Assembly (NCBI GenBank): GCA_016710435.1 | Contig: JADJVV010000001.1 | Location: 3,308,501 to 3,372,500 of the forward strand | From: Hyphomicrobiales bacterium | Lineage (GTDB): Bacteria > Pseudomonadota > Alphaproteobacteria > Rhizobiales > Aestuariivirgaceae | Reading direction: 5' to 3' | Length of the DNA stretch: 64,000 bases | Part shown: in pieces, positions 1 through 7,658 of the stretch | Layout of the letters: every line of letters begins with the position of its first letter | Position numbering within the stretch: position 1 is the stretch's first letter | The notes under the pieces: model-generated | Seen by the model: only the letters and a program-made list of their open reading frames with translations | Told to the model about the DNA's origin: nothing | Database searches by the model: none | Program-made: the position numbers and the translations under genes

Positions 1-2
1 AA

Positions 3-704
3 AAGCTTCTTCTTGCTCTTGCCTTCTCGACTGCGGCGCTCCTGCCGTCGGCCACTGTGCGCGCCGCCGACCTCGACGTACCTCCTCCGCCCCCGGTGGA
101 AGAGCTGCGCCCCGCGACCTATGATTGGACCGGCATCTATGTGGGTGCCTGGGTCGGCGCAACCTGCGTCGATGGCGAACTGACCGAGCACAGCGCCGGC
201 CCGCCGCCGGTTGACGTGATCTGGGAAAATTCGGGCTGCGGTTTCAAGGGCGGCGCCCTCGCAGGCTATAACCACCAGTTCAGCGACTGGGTTGTCGGTC
301 TCGAAGCCGACTGGGGCATGTCGGGTGACATCGCCACCAACGAAGAAGCCGGTGGCGACTTCGCCTTCTCGATGGATCACATCGCAACCTTCCGTGGCCG
401 TTGGGGCATCGCCTTCGACGACACCCTGCTCTTCGCAACAGCCGGCGTGGCCTATGCCAAGGGTGACGTGGACGGCATCATCGCAGCCGACCCGAACCAC
501 CTGAACGGCAACCATTGGGGCTGGACAGTCGGCGGCGGCGTGGAACACGCTGTCACGGATAACCTCCGCCTGCGCCTCGACTACCTCTACACCCGCTTCA
601 ACAGCGACGACTACTATAGCGCATCCTGCGCCGGCGTTTGCGACTTCACGATCGAAGACTTCGACGATCACGAAGTGCGCCTGGGCGCCATCTGGGCCTT
701 CTGA
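3..704 (+). CDS. Outer-membrane beta-barrel protein, Omp25/RopB-like (5' truncated by window)
   Basis: The reading frame is open from the first bases of the window, so the start codon lies upstream. The visible N-terminus is the hydrophobic part of a signal peptide ending near a VRAADL cleavage region. The mature part contains TYDWTGIYVGAWVGA, the typical opening of rhizobial Omp25/RopB-like porin-family proteins, then Gly/aromatic alternating strands (VGLEADWGMSG, WGWTVGGGVEHAV, LRLRLDYLYTRF) and a C-terminal Phe (RLGAIWAF), the usual barrel-insertion signal. It is an eight-stranded-type outer-membrane barrel by family resemblance. A GTG at 57 could be taken as a start, but that would discard the signal peptide. 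A strong terminator follows immediately. Confidence 0.85.
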   Translation, partial: KLLLALAFSTAALLPSATVRAADLDVPPPPPVEELRPATYDWTGIYVGAWVGATCVDGELTEHSAGPPPVDVIWENSGCGFKGGALAGYNHQFSDWVVGLEADWGMSGDIATNEEAGGDFAFSMDHIATFRGRWGIAFDDTLLFATAGVAYAKGDVDGIIAADPNHLNGNHWGWTVGGGVEHAVTDNLRLRLDYLYTRFNSDDYYSASCAGVCDFTIEDFDDHEVRLGAIWAF

Positions 705-723
705 TCCAGTTCAAAGACCTGCG

Positions 724-750
724 AAGGGCCGGAGCAATCCGGCCCTTTTT
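724..750 (+). terminator. Rho-independent terminator of the outer-membrane protein gene
   Basis: A 10-bp perfect stem (724-733 with 738-747), GCAA tetraloop, runs into a T tract (746-750). It lies 20 bases after the stop of the barrel gene and touches the stop codon of the convergent yidD gene. Confidence 0.85.
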
Positions 751-986
751 CATTTGTGCGGCGCACAGTCCGGGTGCTCGGGCACCGGATCGTAGCCCTG
801 CCCGCCCCACGGGTGGCAGCGCCCGATGCGGCGCAATGCCAGCCGGCCACCGCACATGACGCCGTGTTTTTCGATGGCCTGCCGCGCATAGTCCGAACAT
901 GTCGGTAGAAAGCGGCACTGCCGTCCCAGCAGGGAGGATAAGGTGAGCTGATACAGGCGGATCAGCAGCAGCACAGCGGATTTCAT
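750..986 (-). CDS. yidD: Membrane protein insertion efficiency factor YidD
   Basis: A 78-residue protein of the YidD family, which helps YidC/Sec-dependent insertion of inner-membrane proteins. It has an N-terminal amphipathic/hydrophobic helix (MKSAVLLLIRLYQLTLSSLL) followed by the family signature: CRFLPTCSDYARQAIEKHG, then GRLALRRIGRCHPWGGQGYDPVP with the conserved cysteines. The ATG at 986 gives the normal family length; longer open sequence upstream is antisense to betC and not coding. It is divergent from betC with only 12 bases between the two starts. In many bacteria yidD sits near rnpA/yidC; here it is isolated. Confidence 0.93.
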   Translation of the reverse strand: MKSAVLLLIRLYQLTLSSLLGRQCRFLPTCSDYARQAIEKHGVMCGGRLALRRIGRCHPWGGQGYDPVPEHPDCAPHK

Positions 987-998
987 CAGGGCAACATA

Positions 999-2546
999 AT
1001 GGCACAGCAGGCAAAACCCAACATTCTCTTCGTCATGGCCGACCAGTTGGCGGCACGTTTCCTGCCCTTCCACGGTCACCCCCTGGTGAAGACGCCCGCC
1101 CTCTCGCGGCTGGCGGCGGAAGGCGTGGTCTTCGAGAACTGCTACTCGACGAGCCCCCTCTGCTCGCCCGCCCGCGCCACGGTGATGAACGGCCTCCTGC
1201 CGTCCCGCACCGGCGTCTACGACAATGCCGCCGAGTTCCCCTCCGCCATTCCAACGTGGGCCCATTACCTCCGCATGGAAGGCTACCGGACCTGCCTCTC
1301 CGGCAAGATGCACTTCGTGGGGCCAGACCAGTTGCACGGCCTTGAGGAGCGCCTCACCACCGACATCTACCCCGCAGACTTCGGCTGGACGCCCGATTGG
1401 CGGCTGCGGCAGGAGCGCATCGACTGGTGGTACCACAATATGACCAGCGTACTGCAGCCCGGCATCGCCGAGATCACCAACCAGCTGGAGTTCGATGACG
1501 ACGTGGCCTTTCAGGCCACCCGCAAGATCTACGATCACGCCCGCTTCGACCGCGACAAGCCGCTGGCGCTGATGGTCTCCTTCACCCACCCCCACGACCC
1601 CTATGCCGCGCGCCAACAGTTCTGGGACATGTATCGCGACGAGGACATCGACCTTCCGTCCACGCCGCGCCTCGCCCGCGCCGATCTCGATGCCCACAGC
1701 CAGCGCCTCTACGACGTGTCGGCAATGGACGACTACACCGTGACGGAGAAGGACCTGCGCGCCGCGCGCCACGGCTACTACGCCAACATCTCCTATGTGG
1801 ACTCCCTCGTCGGCAAGTTGCTCGACACGCTGGAAGCAACCGACATGCTCGACAACACCGTCGTGGTCTTCACCTCAGACCATGGCGATTTCCTGGGCGA
1901 GCGCGGCCTCTGGTACAAGATGAGCTACCTTGAACCGTCGGCCCATGTGCCGATGCTGATCTGGTCGCCCAAACGCTACAAACCGCGGCGCGTGGCGGAG
2001 CCCGTGTCACTGGCCGACATCCTGCCCACGCTTGCACACATCGGCCAGGGCGATTCTCTGAAGCTCGCGCGCACTGTGGATGGCCGCTCGCTGAAGCCGT
2101 TGCTGGACGGCGCAAAGGAAGATGCGAGCGCCGCCACCTGGGGCGAATATCTGGCCGAGGGTGCGATTGCACCCATGTACATGCTGCGCCGCGGGCCTTG
2201 GAAGTTCATCCACAGCCCCACCGATCCAGACCAGCTCTTCAATCTTGTGGATGATCCCGAGGAGCGCACCAATCTCGCGGCCACGCACCCGCTGGCGAAG
2301 ACCATGCGCGCCGAAGTCGAGGCCAAGTTCGATATTCCCCGCATCCATGCCGAAGTGCTGCAAAGCCAGCAGGCCCGCCTGATGATGTTCGAAGCCATGA
2401 AGAAGGGGTCGCTCTTCCCGTGGGATTTCCAGCCGCTCCGCAAGGCCTCCGAGCAATACACCCGCAACCATATGAGCGTCACCGACCGCGATCTCCAGTC
2501 CCGCTACCCGCAGGCACCCGACATCGAGGACAAGCGGGCGCGGTAA
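999..2546 (+). CDS. betC: Choline-sulfatase
   Basis: A 515-residue sulfatase matching the choline-sulfatase family in length and architecture. It hydrolyses choline-O-sulfate to choline and sulfate, feeding glycine-betaine synthesis. The N-terminus PNILFVMADQLAARFLP starts the alkaline-phosphatase-like fold. The sulfatase signature CSPAR is at residues 55-59, so Cys55 is the formylglycine precursor. VVFTSDHGDFLGERGLWYK carries the metal-binding Asp-His. The C-terminal tail (SRYPQAPD region) resembles the choline-sulfatase C-terminal domain. No betI, betA, betB or choline transporter lies alongside, so it stands alone here. A GMC oxidoreductase at 62-63.5 kb is too distant to count as a partner. 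No strong Shine-Dalgarno is visible. Confidence 0.92.
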   Translation: MAQQAKPNILFVMADQLAARFLPFHGHPLVKTPALSRLAAEGVVFENCYSTSPLCSPARATVMNGLLPSRTGVYDNAAEFPSAIPTWAHYLRMEGYRTCLSGKMHFVGPDQLHGLEERLTTDIYPADFGWTPDWRLRQERIDWWYHNMTSVLQPGIAEITNQLEFDDDVAFQATRKIYDHARFDRDKPLALMVSFTHPHDPYAARQQFWDMYRDEDIDLPSTPRLARADLDAHSQRLYDVSAMDDYTVTEKDLRAARHGYYANISYVDSLVGKLLDTLEATDMLDNTVVVFTSDHGDFLGERGLWYKMSYLEPSAHVPMLIWSPKRYKPRRVAEPVSLADILPTLAHIGQGDSLKLARTVDGRSLKPLLDGAKEDASAATWGEYLAEGAIAPMYMLRRGPWKFIHSPTDPDQLFNLVDDPEERTNLAATHPLAKTMRAEVEAKFDIPRIHAEVLQSQQARLMMFEAMKKGSLFPWDFQPLRKASEQYTRNHMSVTDRDLQSRYPQAPDIEDKRAR

Positions 2547-2553
2547 AGACTCG

Positions 2554-2573
2554 CGGTCCACATGCGTGGACCG
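2554..2573. repeat. Perfect hairpin between convergent betC and DUF1467 genes
   Basis: An 8-bp perfect inverted repeat (CGGTCCAC / GTGGACCG) with ATGC loop lies 8 bases after betC and 19 bases past the end of the opposing gene. No T tract follows on either strand, so it is not a canonical intrinsic terminator, though it may protect or define 3' ends. Confidence 0.5.
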
Positions 2574-2591
2574 TGACGGCGCGATGGATTG

Positions 2592-2864
2592 TCAGCCCTT
2601 CGCCGGGTCCGGGAACAGGCTGTTGACGACGTCGAGGAAGCCGTTGTGGAACAGGATGAGGAAGGCGACGCAGATCACCACCGTGATTGCCGTCGTGACC
2701 AGCAGTTTCCAACGCAGGCCGTGAGCCACCGGCGCGCCGGAGTCATGCCCCTCCTCCACCTGCGTGCCGGCTTCCGCCGCATTGCGCACGCCGAAGGGCA
2801 GGACGGCAAACAACACTGTCCACCAGATGATGAAAAAGATGGCGGCGGCGGAAACCCAGCTCAT
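2592..2864 (-). CDS. DUF1467 family small membrane protein
   Basis: A 90-residue protein with two predicted membrane segments (about residues 5-24 and 51-73) flanking a short hydrophilic loop. The opening SAAAIFFIIWWTVLFAVLPF is characteristic of DUF1467, a small family of alphaproteobacteria with no assigned function. Its start overlaps the stop of the methylmalonyl-CoA epimerase gene by 4 bases (ATGA), so the two are very probably translationally coupled; these two genes are often neighbours in rhizobia. No catalytic residues can be recognised. Confidence 0.85.
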   Translation of the reverse strand: MSWVSAAAIFFIIWWTVLFAVLPFGVRNAAEAGTQVEEGHDSGAPVAHGLRWKLLVTTAITVVICVAFLILFHNGFLDVVNSLFPDPAKG

Positions 2865-3265
2865 GCCTGCTCCAGTTCAATGAGAGTGCCGTTGAAATCC
2901 TTGGGATGGAGAAACAGCACAGGCTTGCCGTGCGCGCCCGTCTTCGGGTTTCCGTCTCCCAGCACGCGCGCCCCCGTGGCCTTGAGTGAATCCCGTGCTG
3001 CGAGAATGTCCGCGACCTCGAAGCACATGTGATGAATGCCGCCGCTCGTGTTCCTGGCGAGGAAAGCGGCGATGGGCGAGTTGTCGCCGAGCGGCGCCAG
3101 CAGTTCCACCTTGGTGTTTGGCAACTCCACGAAAACAACCGTGACGCCGTGCGCCGGTTCGGGTTGTGGTGCCGAGACTTTGGCGCCCAGCATGGTGCGA
3201 TACTGCTCCGCCGCTGCGGCGAGGTCCGGTACGGCAATGGCGACATGGTTCAGGCGGCCGATCAT
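2861..3265 (-). CDS. mce: Methylmalonyl-CoA epimerase
   Basis: A 134-residue vicinal-oxygen-chelate protein that interconverts the (2R) and (2S) forms of methylmalonyl-CoA in propionyl-CoA metabolism. It contains the two beta-alpha-beta-beta modules expected: LNHVAIAVPDLAAAAEQYR at the N-terminus and GGIHHMCFEVADILAARD near residue 75. Metal ligands are plausible at the His of LNHVAIAV, the His of IHHMCFEV and the Glu of GTLIELEQA at the C-terminus. The ATG at 3265 gives family length; an upstream in-frame extension lacks family similarity. It overlaps the DUF1467 start by 4 bases. Confidence 0.9.
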   Translation of the reverse strand: MIGRLNHVAIAVPDLAAAAEQYRTMLGAKVSAPQPEPAHGVTVVFVELPNTKVELLAPLGDNSPIAAFLARNTSGGIHHMCFEVADILAARDSLKATGARVLGDGNPKTGAHGKPVLFLHPKDFNGTLIELEQA

Positions 3266-3320
3266 GGTCAACTCCGGTTCAGCGGGATGGACTGCTCCTT
3301 GCGGCAGCCGGTCCTTGCGT

Positions 3321-4043
3321 TCAATGCGTCCTTTGGCCCAGTTTTTCCTGCAGCATCTGCCGGGCCTGCGGCATGTCCACCGCCCGCGGACCGAAGACAT
3401 GCCGTTCCAGGAAATAGCCGGTGAGGCGCATGCCGTCGATCACGTCGCCTTCAGCACCGGTGCCACCGCCGCGCAGGAAGGGCGGCAACTGGAACAGGCG
3501 CTGGTGATAGGGCAATCCCGCCTCGCGGCTCACGGCGCGGCCCGACTTCGGTGACACGTAGCGCAGGTCATCGCTCTGTCCCGTGGCGGCACATTTCGAG
3601 AGGTCGAGGCCGAAGCCCAGTTCATCAAGCAGGCCCATTTCCCAGCGCACCAGAAGCGCCGGCCACACATCATCGTGGTCAATCGATTCCAGCACCACCT
3701 GCAGGGCCGAGAACAGGCGGGGATGCGGTTCGCGCTCCGGCAGCAATTGTGCGAGCGCGGTGAGCGACGAGACACCCAGAAGCCGCAGCGGCTCATCAAT
3801 GATGAGGCCGGCCTGGAGATGCAGCGGTTCCAGCACGAAATGCCCGAGATGTTCTTCCAACCGCGCATGCCACACGCAGTCCACATGATTGCCCGGCTGC
3901 AACAGGGGCCTGAGCCTGCGGCCCCGCCCGCCCCGCACAAGTCCCAGACAGCGGCCGTGGCCCTGCGTGAGGATTTCCGCGATGGCCGCGGTCTCGCCAT
4001 GCGGCCGCACCGCCAGGATGATTCCCTCGTCGCGCCATTCCAT
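3321..4043 (-). CDS. recO: DNA repair protein RecO
   Basis: A 240-residue RecO, the RecF-pathway mediator that anneals DNA and helps load RecA. The N-terminal OB-fold region begins MEWRDEGIILAVRPHGE and continues with GHGRCLGLVRGGRGRRLRP. The C-terminal helical domain includes LDLSKCAATG and YVSPKSGRAVS, typical of alphaproteobacterial RecO. It lies 9 bases after era on the same strand, the conserved rnc-era-recO order. The stretch 3266-3320 between it and mce shows no feature, so mce may belong to the same transcript. Confidence 0.93.
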   Translation of the reverse strand: MEWRDEGIILAVRPHGETAAIAEILTQGHGRCLGLVRGGRGRRLRPLLQPGNHVDCVWHARLEEHLGHFVLEPLHLQAGLIIDEPLRLLGVSSLTALAQLLPEREPHPRLFSALQVVLESIDHDDVWPALLVRWEMGLLDELGFGLDLSKCAATGQSDDLRYVSPKSGRAVSREAGLPYHQRLFQLPPFLRGGGTGAEGDVIDGMRLTGYFLERHVFGPRAVDMPQARQMLQEKLGQRTH

Positions 4044-4052
4044 GGGGCGAGG

Positions 4053-4961
4053 TTACAGCGTCAGCCCCATCATGCGCAAACGCTCCGGGTCTTCGGCCCA
4101 GTTCTCGCGGACCTTGACGAAGAGGAACAGATGCACGCGCCGCCCGAAGGCCAACTCCATGTCTGCCCGCGCCAGTTGCCCCAGCGTCTTGGCCATCTGG
4201 CCACCCTTGCCCACGACAATCGCCTTCTGCCCGTCGCGTGCCACGAAGATCGCCTGCTTGATCTTGACGGAACCGTCCTTCATTTCCTCCCACGTCTCGG
4301 TCTCGACGGTGGAGGAATAGGGCAGCTCTTCGTGCAGCCGCTCGTAGATCTTCTCGCGGGTGATTTCGGCGGCGAGGAAGCGGAGGTTCACATCCGCCAC
4401 CTGGTCGTCCGGATAGTGCCACGGACCTTCCGGCATGAGCGCCGCAAGCCGCGCCTTCAGCTTGGCCACGCCGGACCCCGTGAGCGCCGACACCATGAAG
4501 GTCTCGGTGAAGGAATAGGCTTCGTTCAGTTTCTGCGACAGCGGCAGAAGCTGCTCAGGGCGCACCAGGTCCGTCTTGTTGATCACAAGCATCGCCTTGC
4601 GGTTTTGCTCCTTCATGTGGGCAATAATGCGCTCCGCCTGCTCATCCATGCCGCGCCGCGCATCGATCAGCACGATCACCGCATCAGCCTCCGAGGCACC
4701 GGCCCAGGCATTGTCCACCATGGCGGTATCGAGCTTGCGCTTCGGCGTGAAGATGCCGGGCGTATCCACCAGCACCACCTGCGCATCGCCCTCCACCAGG
4801 ATGGCGCGGATGCGCGCCCGCGTGGTCTGCACCTTGTGACTGACGATGGAAATCTTGGAGCCCGCAAGCTGGTTCACCAGCGTGGACTTGCCGGCGTTGG
4901 GCGCGCCGATGATGGCGACAAAGCCAAAACGCTGCTGGAGCGCGGGAGTGATGTCCGTCAC
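4053..4961 (-). CDS. era: GTPase Era
   Basis: A 302-residue Era, the essential GTPase that binds 16S rRNA near its 3' end during 30S assembly. The G1 P-loop is GAPNAGKS at residues 19-26, G3 is DTPGIF, and G4 is NKTD. The C-terminal KH domain holds KAIVVGKGGQMAKTLGQLA, the conserved RNA-binding segment. It overlaps the upstream rnc stop by 4 bases (ATGA), the classic rnc-era coupling. Confidence 0.97.
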   Translation of the reverse strand: MTDITPALQQRFGFVAIIGAPNAGKSTLVNQLAGSKISIVSHKVQTTRARIRAILVEGDAQVVLVDTPGIFTPKRKLDTAMVDNAWAGASEADAVIVLIDARRGMDEQAERIIAHMKEQNRKAMLVINKTDLVRPEQLLPLSQKLNEAYSFTETFMVSALTGSGVAKLKARLAALMPEGPWHYPDDQVADVNLRFLAAEITREKIYERLHEELPYSSTVETETWEEMKDGSVKIKQAIFVARDGQKAIVVGKGGQMAKTLGQLARADMELAFGRRVHLFLFVKVRENWAEDPERLRMMGLTL

Positions 4962-5653
4962 CGCAATTGCTCCCGTGCAATGAATGCCGTGGCTGCCGCC
5001 ATTTCTGCTGCCTGCTTGGTGGACCCCACGCCGTCTGCCTCCTTGTGCCTGTCGATGGTGAGCCGCACGGAAAACTGCGGCCTGTGTTCCGGGCCTTCAC
5101 GCCCGGTGATTTCATAGCGCGGCAGTGGCAGCGCCTTGGCCAGCGCCCATTCCTGCACGAAGGTCTTTGCATCCTTCTGCACCGAGTCGGGATGCTTCAG
5201 CGCATCCTTCCAGAAATGCAGGATGACCTTGCGCGCCGCCTCCAGTCCGCCGTCGATATAGATGGCGCCGATCACCGCTTCGGCCACGTCGCCCAGCACC
5301 GACTTCATGCGGTGCACGCCGGTTCTCTTTTCGGTGTCGCCCACCTTGATGAAATCGTGGAGACCCATCGCCTCGCCCACTGTGGCGCAGACATCACCGC
5401 GCACGATGGCACTGTGCCGCGCGGCCAGCAGGCCCTCCTGCTCCTTGCGGTGGCTGTGGAACAGCGTGTCGGCGATCACCAGCGACAACACCCGGTCGCC
5501 GAGGAATTCCAGGCGCTCATAGTCCTTCGCCTTGCGCCCCGACGAACCGTGGGTCAGCGCCTGATGCAGCAGGTCTGAATCGCTGAACACGTAGCCGATC
5601 CTGTCGCTGAGCCGCGCAAGGGGTGCCTTTGCGCTCGCGGATACGGCCGGCAT
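4958..5653 (-). CDS. rnc: Ribonuclease III
   Basis: A 231-residue double-strand-specific endoribonuclease that processes rRNA precursors. The catalytic signature ERLEFLGDR lies at residues 46-54; the usual Ser after GD is Arg here. It is followed by LGDVAEAVIGAIYIDGG with the second acidic cluster, and by a C-terminal double-stranded-RNA-binding domain (YEITGREGPEHRPQFSV through KQAAEMAAATAF). I chose the ATG at 5653 because it forms a one-base overlap (TGATG) with the lepB stop; an upstream in-frame ATG at 5713 would lie inside lepB. Confidence 0.95.
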   Translation of the reverse strand: MPAVSASAKAPLARLSDRIGYVFSDSDLLHQALTHGSSGRKAKDYERLEFLGDRVLSLVIADTLFHSHRKEQEGLLAARHSAIVRGDVCATVGEAMGLHDFIKVGDTEKRTGVHRMKSVLGDVAEAVIGAIYIDGGLEAARKVILHFWKDALKHPDSVQKDAKTFVQEWALAKALPLPRYEITGREGPEHRPQFSVRLTIDRHKEADGVGSTKQAAEMAAATAFIAREQLR

Positions 5654-6471
5654 CAGATGAAGTTGAAGAAGCGCATCCAGCGCGTAAGGAACGGCCATTC
5701 CCACGGCCGCCACAACACCGCATCGGGCGAGATGGAGAAGAAGATGATGTCGGCCCGGCCCACGTAATTCTCGATCGGCACGTAGCCGACGACGTCGAGG
5801 TAGCGCGAATCCTGCGAGTTGTCGCGGTTGTCGCCCATCATGAAGTAATGCCCTTCCGGCACTTCATACACGCTGGTGTTGTCGGCGCTGCCGTTTTCCG
5901 TGAGGTCCAGCACGTTGTAGGTGACGCCATTCGGCAGCGTCTCGCGGTATTGCGGCACGGGCATGCCATGGCCTTCGCCATCGGGATCCACGTAATCCGC
6001 GACTCGCTCCTTCGGCACGGCCACGTCGTTGATGTAGAGAACACCGTCCTTCATCTGGATGCGGTCGCCCGGCAGGCCGATGACGCGCTTGATGTAGTCG
6101 ATGCTCGTATCCGTCGGCAGCTTGAACACGGCCACGTCGCCGCGCTTCGGCGTATCCGCCAGAACCTTGCGGCCGGGGAAATCAACCGGGCAGCAGGAGA
6201 TCAGATTCCTGTCGCCGACGCCCAGCGCGAAGTTGAACGAATACTTGCCATAACCGTAGGAAAGCTTTGAAACAAAGAGATAATCCCCCACCTTGAGGGT
6301 CGGGTACATGGATGACGACGGGATGTTGAAGGGCTGGTAGAAAAAGGTGCGCACAAAGAAGGCAATGGCCAGCGCCTGGATGATGACCTTCGCAGTCTCC
6401 CAGAGTCCATCCTCCTGCTTCCGCCCCGCCGATCGCTGGGCCGCAAGCGTATGGTCGTCCTTGTGCATCAA
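5653..6471 (-). CDS. lepB: Signal peptidase I
   Basis: A 272-residue type I signal peptidase that cleaves signal peptides of exported proteins at the periplasmic face of the inner membrane. A transmembrane segment (about residues 27-46) precedes the catalytic box PSSSMYPTLKVGDY with Ser54. The general base lies in YIKRVIGLPGDRI at Lys128, and the later box MGDNRDNSQDSRY is intact. It is placed directly before rnc as in most alphaproteobacteria. Between it and acpS are 195 bases (6472-6666) with no gene and no clear terminator; pdxJ, which often lies here in relatives, is absent. Confidence 0.96.
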   Translation of the reverse strand: MMHKDDHTLAAQRSAGRKQEDGLWETAKVIIQALAIAFFVRTFFYQPFNIPSSSMYPTLKVGDYLFVSKLSYGYGKYSFNFALGVGDRNLISCCPVDFPGRKVLADTPKRGDVAVFKLPTDTSIDYIKRVIGLPGDRIQMKDGVLYINDVAVPKERVADYVDPDGEGHGMPVPQYRETLPNGVTYNVLDLTENGSADNTSVYEVPEGHYFMMGDNRDNSQDSRYLDVVGYVPIENYVGRADIIFFSISPDAVLWRPWEWPFLTRWMRFFNFI

Positions 6472-6666
6472 AATCCATGGCCGCGAACGCGCGGCTTCCC
6501 AGAGAAATTCGGAATGTTAAGTATAGCTGTGGGGCGATATGGGTCGCAATCGAGGCAAGAGCAAGCCGAAATGCTGTTGCTAAAATGCAACAGTTCGTGA
6601 ACCTGTCCCTTGGCAGCGTGCCGTCGCCCTGCGCACACGCGGAGGGCGAACCGTCGGGCTTCACTC

Positions 6667-7059
6667 CTACACCACCTCAATGATGACGAAGGCCTGGGCA
6701 TAGGGATATTCATCCGTCATGGTCAGATGCACCCTCGCGGTCATGCCCTGCGGCGTGAGCTTGGCGAGCCGGCGCCCTGCCCCTTCCGTGAGCTGCATGG
6801 TGGGCTTCCCCGAGGGCTCGTTCACCACCCCCATGTCGCGCCAATAAACGCCTTGGGACAACCCTGTCCCGAGCGCCTTGGAACAAGCCTCCTTGGCGGC
6901 AAAACGCTTGGCATAGGACGCCGCCCGCTCCGCCCGGCGGTCAGACTTCCGCCGCTCGACCTCGGTGAACACCCGATCCGTGAACCGCGTCCCGTGCCGC
7001 TCCAGCGTCTTTTCGATCCGCCGGATATCAATGATGTCATTGCCGATGCCGATGATCAT
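6667..7059 (-). CDS. acpS: Holo-[acyl-carrier-protein] synthase
   Basis: A 130-residue phosphopantetheinyl transferase that converts apo-ACP to holo-ACP. The N-terminal motif MIIGIGNDIIDIRRIE carries the Mg-binding Asp8, and KRFAAKEACSKALGTG holds Glu57 and the second conserved block. ATG 7059 was chosen because the family starts exactly at MIIGIG; the upstream extension is low-complexity out-of-family sequence inside pyrE. It lies 4 bases after the pyrE stop, so the two are coupled. Confidence 0.95.
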   Translation of the reverse strand: MIIGIGNDIIDIRRIEKTLERHGTRFTDRVFTEVERRKSDRRAERAASYAKRFAAKEACSKALGTGLSQGVYWRDMGVVNEPSGKPTMQLTEGAGRRLAKLTPQGMTARVHLTMTDEYPYAQAFVIIEVV

Positions 7060-7063
7060 GAAA

Positions 7064-7654
7064 TCACTTCGCCAGCCCCCGGCTCCCCGGCTTGATCGCA
7101 GGGATGGCTGCCAGCTCCGGTGGCAGGGCGTCGGCGGCGTAGGTGGGGACGTCAAGCTGGGTGAGGGCGAAGAGTGGCACGCCCACGTCGGCCTTTCCGC
7201 CGGAGCGGTCGATGAGGCAGGCGGCGGCAACGGTATTGCCGCCATCCGCCGCGATGCCCTCGATGCATTCGCGTGACGACAGTCCGGTGGTGACGATGTC
7301 TTCCACCATCAGCACCCGCGCGCCCGCCGGAATCTCAAAGCCGCGCCGCAGCACCAGCTTGCCATCGACACGCTCGTAGAAGATCGACGGCACGCCCAGT
7401 TGCCGCGCCATCTCGTAGCCCACGACGACGCCGCCCATGGCCGGAGAGGCGACGATGTCGATGCCGGCGATGCCGCCCGCCTTCACCTTTTCCGCCAGCG
7501 CCGCGCATAGCCGCGCCGCGCGCCGGGGGTCCATCAGCACGCGTGCGCATTGCAGATAGCGCGGACTGCGCAAGCCCGAGGACAAGATGAAATGCCCCTC
7601 CAGCAGCGCACCCGCCGCGCGGAATTCGTTCAATACATCGTCGTGTGAAAGCAT
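7064..7654 (-). CDS. pyrE: Orotate phosphoribosyltransferase
   Basis: A 196-residue enzyme of pyrimidine synthesis, joining orotate to PRPP to give OMP. The PRPP-binding loop is VLMVEDIVTTGLSS. The N-terminal segment LLEGHFILSSGLRSPRYLQ is the orotate-binding region of the family. I took the ATG at 7654, four bases after the rsh stop with a GGGG Shine-Dalgarno-like run upstream; a GTG at 7672 inside rsh would add six residues. Confidence 0.94.
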   Translation of the reverse strand: MLSHDDVLNEFRAAGALLEGHFILSSGLRSPRYLQCARVLMDPRRAARLCAALAEKVKAGGIAGIDIVASPAMGGVVVGYEMARQLGVPSIFYERVDGKLVLRRGFEIPAGARVLMVEDIVTTGLSSRECIEGIAADGGNTVAAACLIDRSGGKADVGVPLFALTQLDVPTYAADALPPELAAIPAIKPGSRGLAK

Positions 7655-7658
7655 CGCG

